A stretch of DNA of 64,000 nucleotides from a virus. The stretch is from positions 1-64,000 of IMG/VR virus record IMGVR_UViG_3300042397_001844; one strand, given 5' to 3'. This document shows positions 33,849 to 42,849 of the stretch, piece by piece. Each line of letters begins with the position of its first letter. Position 1 is the first letter of the stretch. A program made the translations under genes and the position numbers. The notes under the pieces were generated by a model. That model ran no database searches, had not been told where the DNA came from, and saw only the letters and a list, made by a program, of their open reading frames with translations.

Positions 33849-34608
33849 TTACTAATTTCCAACCTTTTTGTCTTTGTTCGTTAAAATATTGATTCATTAA
33901 TTGTTTGAATGGTACACCTTCTACACTTCTTTGATTTGATTCCCACAGTGAATTAGCATCGCCACCATAAGTTGCACCCTTAGTACTTCCCCACATTTCC
34001 ATATCAGAACGAGGATGAGGTGGTACATAAGTTTTAATACCAGCATACTTTTGTAACATATAGGAGAAGTGCATATCTTCACCACAGGTATTATATTTAG
34101 GGTCTGGTAATTCTCTAACCATAATAGGTAACCATTCTTTTTTAAAGAACCAACTATGCCCCACTAAATCAACTTCTACAGTCCTATCATTGTTACCTTG
34201 GTCAGGCCATCCGAATCTTAAGTAGTGTTCGTAGTATGAAGATTGTTGCGGAGGTAATGGATTCAAATACATCAATCCTACCGTTCCCAATAAACCTTCC
34301 TTCTCATTCATTGTGTTCATACAATTCTCTAACCATTTCTTACCAGGAATCGTATCATCATCAAATACACACACATAGGGATTCTTAGCGTTCATAGCAA
34401 AATAGAATCTTGCCCACACTCCGAAGTTGTAATTACAATAGGCAACAGGAACTTCCGTACCAATATCGTAATTAATCAAATCGTTATCGCCGGGGTTATT
34501 GTACCATACTAATATCTCATCCGGCGGTAATGTTTGATTTTTCAGAGCTTCTATTTGTTCATTTAGATTATCTCCTCTTTTGTAACCATTTAATATAACT
34601 GTTATCAT
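33838..34608 (-). CDS. GT2-like glycosyltransferase
   Basis: 256 residues. TVILNGYKRGDNLNEQIEALKNQTLPPDEILVW is the GT2 N-terminal fold in shorter blocks. VCVFDDDTIPGKKWLENCM has DDD at 83-85 as the metal motif. CGEDMHFSYMLQKYAGI carries the ED catalytic base. The C-terminal stretch is rich in Trp and Gly. It overlaps WecB-like by 11 nt and the next GT-B gene by 4 nt, so it belongs to the glycan operon. Acceptor unknown. Confidence 0.8.
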   Translation of the reverse strand: MITVILNGYKRGDNLNEQIEALKNQTLPPDEILVWYNNPGDNDLINYDIGTEVPVAYCNYNFGVWARFYFAMNAKNPYVCVFDDDTIPGKKWLENCMNTMNEKEGLLGTVGLMYLNPLPPQQSSYYEHYLRFGWPDQGNNDRTVEVDLVGHSWFFKKEWLPIMVRELPDPKYNTCGEDMHFSYMLQKYAGIKTYVPPHPRSDMEMWGSTKGATYGGDANSLWESNQRSVEGVPFKQLMNQYFNEQRQKGWKLVNEK

Positions 34609-35609
34609 TGTAAATAATTTTTAATTCGTTCTATCCAAACTTCTTGCGAAAAAAGTTCTTTATAATTTTCTTTTGCTGTCTTAGAGCATTTATCATAAAA
34701 CTCTTTATCTTCTCTTAACATAGTTGCCATCTCTCTTGCACTTTCCAAATCATTAACCATTACTGATGTATATGGGTGACATAACATTTGAGTATCTACA
34801 TCCATATTTCCAATACAAGGAATTCCAAAATATGCACAATTCAACGCAAATGTACCAGCTGCCACCGTTGGCATCATATGAACTGCATATTTGAATGTTG
34901 ATAAATTTTGCATCCATTCACTCCACATCATACGAGGTAAGTGATTTAAATTATCCACACTACCTTCATTCTCTCTCATAGCATGTGATGTTTGTGCCCA
35001 AATAGGAACTTCAAAATTGTTAGCTATAATGTAACTTTCAAATCCACCATACCATCTTGCAAAGTTACCACCTATAATTGCTTTATCTTCTTTTGTAGGT
35101 ACTATATCTTTGATTAGAGTATCAATCATCAATGTACCGATAGGTTGGATTGTTTTGTTAGGAAATAACCCCTTATAATACATTACATCGGAATCATTGT
35201 GAGTAAAGATTGAATCACATGATTGTAAAAAATTGAAGAAGTAAATTTGGTCTGCTATCTCATAATCGTTATACCACCAATGAGGTCCTTCTTGAATATA
35301 GTGAACCGAAGTATTACCTTTTTCTTTTATTCTACCAACAATATCTTGCTGAAGTAATTCTGAAAATGGATTAACTCCGTTTACCAATCTACTTCCTTCC
35401 GAACTTAAGAATGTTTTACCTTTTGGAAATATAACAAAGACATGGTCATAACCTGTCAAATTTTTATCTGCACCAAACAAATGAATATTAAAATGGTCAG
35501 CATCTAAAGCATGCATCCAAGCAAACTCCGTTCTCATATTTGGATGATTGGCTGGAACTTTCCCAACGAATCCCATTTCAGTAAGGAAAGCTATCTTAGA
35601 TTGTATCAT
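34605..35609 (-). CDS. GT-B-like glycosyltransferase
   Basis: 334 residues. IQPIGTLMIDTLI and AIIGGNFARWYGGFESYIIAN form the interdomain and second-domain start. TVAAGTFALNCAYFGIPCIGN resembles the donor-phosphate loop of GT-B enzymes (xxGTFxLEAxxxGxPxI). The C-terminal SAREMATMLREDKEFYDKCSK is a typical GT4 helix. The N-terminal half lacks a recognisable signature, so this is a fold-level call. It overlaps the GT2 gene upstream by 14 nt. Confidence 0.62.
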   Translation of the reverse strand: MIQSKIAFLTEMGFVGKVPANHPNMRTEFAWMHALDADHFNIHLFGADKNLTGYDHVFVIFPKGKTFLSSEGSRLVNGVNPFSELLQQDIVGRIKEKGNTSVHYIQEGPHWWYNDYEIADQIYFFNFLQSCDSIFTHNDSDVMYYKGLFPNKTIQPIGTLMIDTLIKDIVPTKEDKAIIGGNFARWYGGFESYIIANNFEVPIWAQTSHAMRENEGSVDNLNHLPRMMWSEWMQNLSTFKYAVHMMPTVAAGTFALNCAYFGIPCIGNMDVDTQMLCHPYTSVMVNDLESAREMATMLREDKEFYDKCSKTAKENYKELFSQEVWIERIKNYLQ

Positions 35610-36228
35610 AATAAGCGTTTTGTTTTTCTTGCCTATCTATTTGTTTATGATGATATAAACAATATATTTCTTCGTTTGGTAATATTGATAATGTATTATA
35701 TCCAACAATTCTTTCATGCACTTTACCAACCCATTCAATTTCAGATGTTCTACGATATATACGAGTTTGATAATCAGGAAAATTAACCCAACCGTTATCA
35801 TTTACATTCCACTTCCATTTTTTAATATGTGTTTTAGTTAAACCTTCAACGGTGTTAATTCTAGGAACAAAGAATAAATCAACATCTTTATTAAATTCAA
35901 TAAATTCTGATAAGTTTTCTACCAAATATTCTGATGGTATTTCATCTGCATCAATTTGAAAAATGAATATTCCGTTTGCATTATTCTTTATATTATTTTT
36001 AAATGATGCAAAATCATTATTAAGAGGATATCCAATTACTTTGATTGTATTTGTATGTAACTGTGATAAAATGGTTAAATAACTTTTAATAGGGTCTGTA
36101 ACCGATTCTTCATCATATTGAATTAAAATCTCATCATCCTTTTTAATTCTATCCTTTAGGAAGTCTACTAATTTTGTAATTTCTTCCAATTCATTGCAAA
36201 CAGTAATTGCGTAAGTAATATTAATCAT
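35596..36228 (-). CDS. GT2-like glycosyltransferase, first gene of the glycan operon
   Basis: 210 residues from the ATG at 36228. A longer frame from a TTG at 36249 would start inside the promoter -7 element, so I reject it. INITYAITVCNELEEITKLVDFL is the GT2 start and FIFQIDADEIPSEYL has the DxD motif. WVGKVHERIVGY near the C-terminus resembles the WxxxVHE block of LgtF/WaaE-like beta-glucosyltransferases. The leader is only about 14 nt. It is the first cistron after the promoter at 36247-36278. Confidence 0.8.
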   Translation of the reverse strand: MINITYAITVCNELEEITKLVDFLKDRIKKDDEILIQYDEESVTDPIKSYLTILSQLHTNTIKVIGYPLNNDFASFKNNIKNNANGIFIFQIDADEIPSEYLVENLSEFIEFNKDVDLFFVPRINTVEGLTKTHIKKWKWNVNDNGWVNFPDYQTRIYRRTSEIEWVGKVHERIVGYNTLSILPNEEIYCLYHHKQIDRQEKQNAYYDTI

Positions 36229-36246
36229 AGTATTTTTATTTGAATA

Positions 36247-36278
36247 CAAATATACGAAAATTATATGAGATTAACAAA
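36247..36278 (-). promoter_or_regulatory. Bacteroidota-type promoter at head of the glycan operon
   Basis: Minus-strand TTTG (36278-36275), a 20-nt spacer ending in TTTTCG, then TATATTTG (36254-36247). It belongs to a family of seven sites in this window with exactly 20 nt between the boxes. It is placed about 20 nt before the ATG at 36228 and after the terminator at 36332-36368. Confidence 0.75.
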
Positions 36279-36331
36279 TATATCTTTGTATATGTATATA
36301 TAGATATAAATATACAATTTTCAAGTAAAGC

Positions 36332-36368
36332 ACAAAAAAATGGGTAACTTTTTTAAGATTACCCATTT
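36332..36368 (-). terminator. Rho-independent terminator after the collagen-like fibre gene
   Basis: The minus strand reads a 10-bp perfect stem (AAATGGGTAA / TTACCCATTT, 36368-36359 and 36347-36338) with an 11-nt loop followed by a T run. It lies 19 nt after the stop codon of the fibre gene at 36387. It separates the fibre unit from the glycan operon. Confidence 0.88.
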
Positions 36369-36386
36369 ATATTTTATTAAATCCTA

Positions 36387-38468
36387 TTAATACGTTGTAT
36401 TAACAGTTATCCAAGTACTACCATTATGGAACATTAACCAAGATTGTCCAGCTGAGCCAGATGAGTATAACATACCAGCCTGCCCAGTTGGTGCGAATTG
36501 ATTTGGTATTAAATGAATTCCAGAATACAAAGCAATAGAACCACTAACCGTTAATATTTTTTGAGTTGGTTCAAATCTTAAATCAGCTTCAACAGCACCT
36601 GCCGTTGTTACATTATTATATGTTATTATACCATCATTAGTAGTTCCTGTTAAAGTTAAAAATCCACTCACACCACTTGTACCACTTGTACCACTCACAC
36701 CACTTGAACCACCACCACCTGTCAATCCAGCTGAACCATTTGTACCAGAAGTACCGTTTGAACCAGAAGTACCATTTGTACCTTCTACCCCACTTACTCC
36801 AGAAGTTCCCGATGTACCTGAAGTTCCATTAGAACCATTAGAACCAAATCCATTACTTCCACTTATTCCACTTGTACCAGATGTACCATCCGTTCCAATT
36901 CCATCATTTCCAGAAGTTCCCGATGTACCACCTGGCCCTTGCGTTCCACTAGTACCCGATGAACCATTTGAACCAGCAGCGGATGAAATACCCGATGAAC
37001 CATTTGTACCAGAAGTTCCACTACTACCAGGAATACCATTAAATCCACTCACACCAGATGTTCCAGATGTACCACCACCACCGCCGCCTGTTATAGTAAC
37101 TTGTGCTGTTGAATTACCCAAATCAGTAACAGTTGCTCCAGTAAATGTTAATATAGAAACATTAGATACACTATTAGGATTTGAATCCTCAACAGTTAAT
37201 TTTAAAGAAGATGTTGGTGTCTGAGAATTACTTCTTCCACCCACGGCACCTACCCAAACATATCCTTGTCTTAAAGATGCTGTCATAGAACCTAATACAT
37301 CCAAAGAACCTGTTATTTGTATATTATTTGTAGTTGCTACAACAGAACCCGTTGCTCTAAATATACCATCAGTTGTTGCAGTTCCCCCACCACTTCCAAA
37401 TGATGAAGTAGCTACTAAAGATGTTATATTATTAGGTCCACCTACCCAAGCATAACCTTCTCTCAAAGATGCAGTTAATGTTGAACTAATATTTAACGAA
37501 CCAGTTATGCGTTGATTACCATAAAAAGTATTTGCAGATGATGTTTGTGCAAATAAATTATAGTTTTGTATTTGTGTAGATGAACTTACAATTGCTGCCC
37601 CTTTTAAAGATGCAGTATATGCCAATACATTATTTATTAAAGTTGTATCGATGGATGTTCCAGATGAACCACTTATTCCTGATGTACCACTTGTACCGCT
37701 ACTTCCACTTACTCCAGATGTACCACTTGTACCGCTACTTCCACTTACTCCAGAAGTTCCCGAAGTTCCAAAATTTGTACCATCTAATCCGCTTGTACCA
37801 CTTGTACCACTTGTACCAGAAGTTCCGCTTATACCAGATGTACCAGATGTTCCCGAAGTTCCAGAAGAACCAGAAGTTCCTGATGAACCACTTATTCCAC
37901 TTGTACCGCTTGTACCAGAAGTTCCTGATGTACCTGATGTACCACTACTACCAGAAGTACCCGAAGTACCACTACTACCAGATGTACCACTACTACCAGC
38001 TTGTCCCGTAGCACCTGCTGTATTTATAAACCAAGATGTAAATGGTCCTCCACTACCAACAACAGAACCAACATTAACAACAAATTGACCCGTACCACTA
38101 TTATATGATGTAACGGTAGCTGTCATATAATTGCTACCATCTTTAGATATAATTGTTTGTTGACCAGGTGTCCAAGAAAGACCCGTACCTATTGTGAAGG
38201 TTTTAGCTCCAATTGTTATTGATTCCGATGTTGATGAAATTGATGTGAATAAATCACCTTTTACGCCGGATGTTCCAGATGAACCAGACGAACCACCACT
38301 TCCAGCCGTACCATTTGTACCATTAATTCCAGAAGTACCAGCAAGACCTGATGTTCCACTTGTACCATTAGTACCTGCACTTATTATACCTTCTAAGTAT
38401 GTAAGATTATCATCCATCTCCACTGCGGTAAGTGGAGAACCCTTTGATAGACGTTTAGTTAATGCCAT
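36387..38468 (-). CDS. Collagen-like tail-fibre protein
   Basis: 693 residues. An N-terminal attachment segment (TKRLSKGSPLTAVEMDDNLTYLEGI) is followed by Gly-X-Y repeats at about 32-70, 151-272 and 461-602, mainly GTSGTSGSSG. Between them are beta domains at about 71-150 and 280-460; the second contains AYTASLKGAAIVSSSTQIQNY, nearly identical to modules in the 1062-residue fibre. The C-terminal domain (about 603-693) ends AGQSWLMFHNGSTWITVNTTY, a typical fibre tip. Gly-X-Y tracts form collagen-like triple helices, so this is likely a trimeric fibre. Thr and Ser in the Y position could be glycosylated, but this is inference. Confidence 0.85.
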   Translation of the reverse strand: MALTKRLSKGSPLTAVEMDDNLTYLEGIISAGTNGTSGTSGLAGTSGINGTNGTAGSGGSSGSSGTSGVKGDLFTSISSTSESITIGAKTFTIGTGLSWTPGQQTIISKDGSNYMTATVTSYNSGTGQFVVNVGSVVGSGGPFTSWFINTAGATGQAGSSGTSGSSGTSGTSGSSGTSGTSGTSGTSGTSGISGSSGTSGSSGTSGTSGTSGISGTSGTSGTSGTSGLDGTNFGTSGTSGVSGSSGTSGTSGVSGSSGTSGTSGISGSSGTSIDTTLINNVLAYTASLKGAAIVSSSTQIQNYNLFAQTSSANTFYGNQRITGSLNISSTLTASLREGYAWVGGPNNITSLVATSSFGSGGGTATTDGIFRATGSVVATTNNIQITGSLDVLGSMTASLRQGYVWVGAVGGRSNSQTPTSSLKLTVEDSNPNSVSNVSILTFTGATVTDLGNSTAQVTITGGGGGGTSGTSGVSGFNGIPGSSGTSGTNGSSGISSAAGSNGSSGTSGTQGPGGTSGTSGNDGIGTDGTSGTSGISGSNGFGSNGSNGTSGTSGTSGVSGVEGTNGTSGSNGTSGTNGSAGLTGGGGSSGVSGTSGTSGVSGFLTLTGTTNDGIITYNNVTTAGAVEADLRFEPTQKILTVSGSIALYSGIHLIPNQFAPTGQAGMLYSSGSAGQSWLMFHNGSTWITVNTTY
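36663..37088 (-). repeat. Gly-X-Y (collagen-like) repeat tract 2
   Basis: Encodes residues about 461-602. Nine-base units code for Gly-Thr-Ser, Gly-Ser-Ser or Gly-Thr-Asn, with occasional Gly-Ile/Val-Ser. It is interrupted by few non-Gly triplets. Confidence 0.9.
37653..38018 (-). repeat. Gly-X-Y (collagen-like) repeat tract 1
   Basis: Encodes residues about 151-272, an almost uninterrupted run of GTS, GSS, GIS and GVS triplets. A 36-nt block is duplicated around 37686-37757. Antisense frames give Val-Pro-rich shadow ORFs. Confidence 0.9.
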
Positions 38469-38539
38469 GACTTATATTTTCCTATTATAATTGTAATTGT
38501 TATAACAGTAAATATAATTAATTCCCAAAATAGAGAATT

Positions 38540-39007
38540 CTAGTAGTAAGATTTTAGAATATCAGGCTTAATTCTGATTTCTTGTATTTGTTTTATCCCA
38601 GATATGTTGTAAGTTCTATATGCGGATGGGTCTTTTTTATATATTGTATTGGATTTGACAAACTGATTAAATATTTTACTTCCCTGCCTATCGCATAATA
38701 TTAATAATTGTCCAAGCTTTTGTTCAGTAGCGAAATCGGCATCTGTTAAACCTTTTCTAAATATTGGTTTTAACCATTGAAAAAACTTTTCAGGTTTAAT
38801 ATCACTTATTTTTATACAAGTTAATTTTTTATCTGTTGTAATTCCAATAACAAATACAAATGCTGTTTTTGTACCTGATAATGTTTTTGTTGTACCATCT
38901 ACATATTCGTAGGATGTAATTTTATATATGTTACGAGGAAGAATCTGCGATTTACTCACAGATTCCTCACTCAATATTAATGGTTTATATTGTAATGAAA
39001 ATGCCAT
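38540..39007 (-). CDS. Hypothetical protein, conserved-looking phage type
   Basis: 155 residues, basic, alpha/beta, no signal or membrane segment. It begins AFSLQYKPLILSEESVSKSQ and contains KTAFVFVIGITTDKKLTCIKIS, FFQWLKPIFRKG and a C-terminal basic helix. No family is recognised. It overlaps the upstream GT-B gene by 1 nt and precedes the collagen-like fibre gene, so it may assist in fibre assembly or its modification. Confidence 0.6.
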   Translation of the reverse strand: MAFSLQYKPLILSEESVSKSQILPRNIYKITSYEYVDGTTKTLSGTKTAFVFVIGITTDKKLTCIKISDIKPEKFFQWLKPIFRKGLTDADFATEQKLGQLLILCDRQGSKIFNQFVKSNTIYKKDPSAYRTYNISGIKQIQEIRIKPDILKSYY

Positions 39008-40299
39008 TAGTTAATTTTATTCAATTTAGGTATTTGCATTTTCGAGCTATTAACCTTTGGTAAATTAAACGGAACTAATTTTGGTTGTGCTTTTACATAA
39101 CTTTCCATTATTTCAATAAATTTATCATTCATCTTATCTAATGTAAAATTATTTAATGTATTAGTTCTCAACCCTTCAGATTTCTTTAAATAAATATCAT
39201 AGTTTTTATAAACATCATAGATTTTATTTGCGGCTGTAGAGTAATTTACACTAAACCATTGTGCTTCTTTCATAAGAAATTGGTCAGCTGCAGATTCATC
39301 TACCGATGTCAAACTACCTTCCAATAAAACAGAATGTTCTGGTGGTAGGAAATCCAATTGTCCACTCCAACCACTAGCTATAATCGGTTTACCGGTCAAA
39401 GTAAACTCAGCCATAGGTCTACCATATCCCTCACCCTTAGCGAATGAAATCATCGATTTAACTTTAGGATGGTGGTATAAGTTACTCATATCACTTTCTT
39501 CCATATCCCCATGTACTAAATAAATAGATGGGCATTTATCACCAAATGTTTTAACTACACTTTCTATTTTTTCACGAGTTGCTTCTCTATCAATTACAGA
39601 AAAACCTGCTGATGATGTTTTGATAATAAGACCAGGTCTTTTATCTTTAGGAGTATGTTGAAATACTGTGGCAAATGTTTTAATTGCCATACCAATATCT
39701 TTTCTATCTTGTCCTAAATTTCCTTTCAACCAATGCCCTACAATTAAGAAGTTAAAATCTTCTTTTACATTTTTTAATATATCCTTACCACTTCCTTTAG
39801 AAAATATATCAGTATCAACTCCTTCAAAAAGAACTTCAATTGGAGTAATTGTTTTAATCTCTCCAACAATCTGTCCACTATCATTATCTTTTTGCTGATA
39901 TACAGTTCCACCTAAATTTTGTTTTGTAAAATTAGATGGTACAATTATCAAATTCATTTTGTTAGAACCATCGATAAAATCCTTTGGTGCTATTGTAGTT
40001 TCAACACCAGCAGTTATACCAATATTATAGTGTCCTTTTGGTTCAAACTCATTTGCTACCGAAACTTGCATAAACACATCCGGCTTTTCAGTTATTTCAG
40101 TAATAACTCTTTCTAACATCCATCTACCAAATTCGCTCTCACCATCAACTTGGTTTTGTGGAGTATTACCCCATCTTAAAGGTATGATTTTAATATCATA
40201 TTTATCCATCTTGCGTAAAGATTTCATTAAATCTCTACAATGGTCACCGTAACCACTACGAGTGAATATAGGTCCTTGAAATACTAATGTTGGTTTCAT
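39007..40299 (-). CDS. GT-B glycosyltransferase (GT4-like)
   Basis: 430 residues. LVFQGPIFTRSGYGDHCRDL has the N-terminal GSGYG-type acceptor loop. VPSNFTKQNL, FLIVGHWLKGNLGQDRKDIGMAI and ISFAKGEGYGRPMAEFTLTGKPIIASGWSG are GT4 blocks, the last with the EGYGRPxxE donor-phosphate motif. It probably transfers a sugar from an NDP-sugar with retention of configuration. It is 9 nt from the next GT-B gene and upstream of the fibre genes, so it may glycosylate the collagen-like fibre. That link is positional only. Confidence 0.8.
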   Translation of the reverse strand: MKPTLVFQGPIFTRSGYGDHCRDLMKSLRKMDKYDIKIIPLRWGNTPQNQVDGESEFGRWMLERVITEITEKPDVFMQVSVANEFEPKGHYNIGITAGVETTIAPKDFIDGSNKMNLIIVPSNFTKQNLGGTVYQQKDNDSGQIVGEIKTITPIEVLFEGVDTDIFSKGSGKDILKNVKEDFNFLIVGHWLKGNLGQDRKDIGMAIKTFATVFQHTPKDKRPGLIIKTSSAGFSVIDREATREKIESVVKTFGDKCPSIYLVHGDMEESDMSNLYHHPKVKSMISFAKGEGYGRPMAEFTLTGKPIIASGWSGQLDFLPPEHSVLLEGSLTSVDESAADQFLMKEAQWFSVNYSTAANKIYDVYKNYDIYLKKSEGLRTNTLNNFTLDKMNDKFIEIMESYVKAQPKLVPFNLPKVNSSKMQIPKLNKIN

Positions 40300-40308
40300 T
40301 TATATAAC

Positions 40309-41691
40309 TTATTTAATTTTAAATACTTCGAATCTTTCTCTTGGTTTCCAATTTTCAAAAACCGATTCGATTCCGTTTTCTAATTGTTGACACATATTCT
40401 TATGTGTTAAACCCATATCGCCCATAAATGCTTCTCTACCTATCAATCCATTTGCTTTACGAACTTCTTTTGGTGTGTTGTACATTTCCTCAATTGCTTC
40501 AGCAACTTCCTCCACATCAACTCTATCATCCCAAATATAAGGTGTTGGTACTGAACCTGCTAATGCTAATGCTCTACTCCATACAGGTTTAACCCAAGGA
40601 CCAGGTTTAGCTTTTTGTTCCCACTTCCTCCACTCATGTAAAGAACCAATTTTAATGTAATCTTCGTGTGTTAATAATTTACCATCAACTTCAAATCCAC
40701 ATTGGTCTTGCAATCCACCAGTTACGTTTACAATGATGGGAGTTCCCGTCATTACCGATTCTGCAGTTGCCAATCCAAATCCTTCGTTGTTAGCAATATT
40801 GATTGTTACATCTGCTATATTGTAAATAAGATTTAATTCTTCTTGAGGTCTTCTCTTTTCAGAAAATATGATATTACAATTAGGTGCTACTGCATCAATT
40901 ACTGCTGGTAAATCAGTTCCATTCTCATCAACAGGTTGTGTGTGCATTACTAATACACATTTATCTGCTTTCTCCTTACCAATCTTATCACAAAACTTTT
41001 GGAAAGCTACGATAACATCAGCTGGTTGTTTTCTACGGATATTTCTATTACTCCAATATAATACGAAGTCATATTCCTTATCACCTAAAATTTCTTTACG
41101 GAACTCAGCAGGTACTTCAGTTGGTTTGTATAAATTAAAATCAATACCATGTGGTACATAATCAATTTGCCAATCTGCTTTTGGTTTCCACGTTGGTTTA
41201 GTATCTAATGCTGATAATCTTTTAATGATACCATATGTTTGACGAGAGATACAACCAATCCAATCACAACTTTCATAGAAGTTACGATTATATAATGGGT
41301 CTGGTAAATCATCCCAAATTGCGTAGAATAAAAGTGGGACATTTTGTCTGATTTCATGTTCGATATCATACAACCATGTCCAATAACGAGGGTCAGTAAA
41401 ATGTACAATTGCATCCGGCTTCTCTGCATTGATTAATTGTCTAATCAAATCAGCGTTACCATACCCATTCCAAGGTAAAATCTTTACATTAGCATCAGCG
41501 ATACCATATCTTTCTTGGATATCTTGGCTAACATCTAAAACCTTTCCTGCTTCGGGGTGATTAATTGCGGCTCCTACTTGAAACCAATCATATTTGTGTG
41601 CAGTTCCCAATACTAATTCTTTGGAAACGGTGGCAATACCACTTGCCATTCTTAAGTCATCTGATAATAACAGAATTTTCTTTTTTGCCAT
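40309..41691 (-). CDS. GT-B glycosyltransferase (GT4-like)
   Basis: 460 residues. KILLLSDDLRMASGIATVSKELV is the N-terminal GT-B acceptor loop. VPHGIDFNLYKP is the interdomain motif. NIANNEGFGLATAESVMTGTPIIVNVTGG is the GT4 donor motif (EGFGLxxxE). It differs from its neighbour at 39007 and is probably not a recent duplicate. The donor is unknown. It lies 15 nt after the small RHH-like gene. Confidence 0.82.
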   Translation of the reverse strand: MAKKKILLLSDDLRMASGIATVSKELVLGTAHKYDWFQVGAAINHPEAGKVLDVSQDIQERYGIADANVKILPWNGYGNADLIRQLINAEKPDAIVHFTDPRYWTWLYDIEHEIRQNVPLLFYAIWDDLPDPLYNRNFYESCDWIGCISRQTYGIIKRLSALDTKPTWKPKADWQIDYVPHGIDFNLYKPTEVPAEFRKEILGDKEYDFVLYWSNRNIRRKQPADVIVAFQKFCDKIGKEKADKCVLVMHTQPVDENGTDLPAVIDAVAPNCNIIFSEKRRPQEELNLIYNIADVTINIANNEGFGLATAESVMTGTPIIVNVTGGLQDQCGFEVDGKLLTHEDYIKIGSLHEWRKWEQKAKPGPWVKPVWSRALALAGSVPTPYIWDDRVDVEEVAEAIEEMYNTPKEVRKANGLIGREAFMGDMGLTHKNMCQQLENGIESVFENWKPRERFEVFKIK

Positions 41692-41706
41692 AACTTATTT
41701 GTGTTG

Positions 41707-41907
41707 TTAAAATTGTGAACCTGAAATTTGTAATTTTAAGTATTCGTTCATTGATTCCCTAAATTCGATATCTGTTACATATCTCTCCACAGTCCTATTA
41801 ACTAGCTTTTGAAGTGTAACATCCGAAGTAAAGGAAACCTTTTTGAAACTTGAATATACATCTTTAAGTATTTTCACAGTTGTCAATTTTGTGTTTTCTT
41901 GATTCAT
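41707..41907 (-). CDS. Small ribbon-helix-helix-like DNA-binding protein
   Basis: 66 residues. TTVKILKDVYSSFKKVSFTSDVTLQKLVNRTVERYV has the pattern of an Arc/MetJ-type RHH domain: a beta strand with alternating Thr/Val/Ile/Leu, helix A, a turn, and helix B with LxxLVxRxVxxY. Such small phage proteins act as transcription regulators. The downstream GT-B genes could be regulated, but no operator was identified. Family call is moderate because of length and lack of search. Confidence 0.55.
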   Translation of the reverse strand: MNQENTKLTTVKILKDVYSSFKKVSFTSDVTLQKLVNRTVERYVTDIEFRESMNEYLKLQISGSQF

Positions 41908-41959
41908 TGTTTATATATTTATATATATAAGTATAATGATTTAAAAAAAACATAAATTT

Positions 41960-42832
41960 TTATTTTGTAGCTTTTTTATCACATATTCCCCTATTTCCAA
42001 ACTCACAAAACTTACAATTCTTTTTTGCTGCACCAGGTACTTTTGGGAATTCGATATCTTTAAACGTACCACCATCATCAAATACAGTATTGATAAATTC
42101 CATAAATTCATCATATACTTTTTTAACAGATGGAGAACCATGTGCTGGAATATGCTTAGATACATGTGGTACTGGAAATGCCGAATCTTCGGGCAATTTT
42201 CTACGAAGTATCTGATACTCTACTTTAATCTTTTGTAATGGAATATTAAATAACTCTGAATAATACTTTTTGTATAATAGTATTTGTGAGTTCTTCATCT
42301 TATCAGCTTTTTGATACTGATTCCATCCCATAGTGGATGTCTTTAAATCTATAATAATGATTTCGTTTGATGCCAAATCTCTAATAACAATATCGATAAA
42401 TCCAATAAAATGTACACCCTCTTTAATGGTTGCGTTTAATGGAATCTCAATACCCACTAATTCAAATCCACTCTTTGAGTAAAATTTGTGCATATGTTTA
42501 TCCAACCATTGTAGAATACGTCTACCATCACCATAAAATTCTTCTAATTGAATTTGAGTACAAGGAGTTCCTTCGCTCATTTTATCAGCTTCACTTTTAT
42601 AAGCTTCTCTCATTTTTTCCAATAAGAGCTTGTCTTTGTTGATTTCATCTGCTTGCTTTTTAGAAACACCATACATAACCGAAAGGTAATGTTGGATAGT
42701 TTCGTGCATAGCAGTTCCAAAGATTGTATGGATATTAGATGAACTTTCACCTAATTTATCTATGTAGTTTAATTTGTATTGATGTGGACATGAACTCCAC
42801 ATACTATATTGTGAAAATGATACTTTAGCCAT
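41960..42832 (-). CDS. PD-(D/E)XK nuclease with Fe-S-type cysteines (RecB/Cas4-like)
   Basis: 290 residues. FSQYSMWSSCPHQYKL is the RecB-family N-terminal motif with Cys15. IGFIDIVI (Asp147) and IIIIDLKTS (Asp162, Lys164) are the PD-(D/E)XK core. CKFCEFGNRGIC (C273, C276, C284) with Cys15 resembles the 4Fe-4S staple of Cas4 and AddB nucleases. It is probably a DNA-end-processing exonuclease in replication or recombination, or takes part in host-DNA degradation. It has its own promoter at 42850-42881. Confidence 0.85.
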   Translation of the reverse strand: MAKVSFSQYSMWSSCPHQYKLNYIDKLGESSSNIHTIFGTAMHETIQHYLSVMYGVSKKQADEINKDKLLLEKMREAYKSEADKMSEGTPCTQIQLEEFYGDGRRILQWLDKHMHKFYSKSGFELVGIEIPLNATIKEGVHFIGFIDIVIRDLASNEIIIIDLKTSTMGWNQYQKADKMKNSQILLYKKYYSELFNIPLQKIKVEYQILRRKLPEDSAFPVPHVSKHIPAHGSPSVKKVYDEFMEFINTVFDDGGTFKDIEFPKVPGAAKKNCKFCEFGNRGICDKKATK

Positions 42833-42849
42833 TATGTTGTTTTATTGTA

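Noticed and set aside
36229-36249. N-terminal extension of the first glycan-operon GT from TTG
   Set aside because: The TTG falls in the TATATTTG promoter box; the ATG at 36228 gives a normal GT2 N-terminus.
37580-38088. Plus-strand Pro/Val- and Tyr/Leu-rich ORFs opposite the collagen-like tract
   Set aside because: The periodic composition is a direct consequence of the Gly-X-Y repeat on the other strand.
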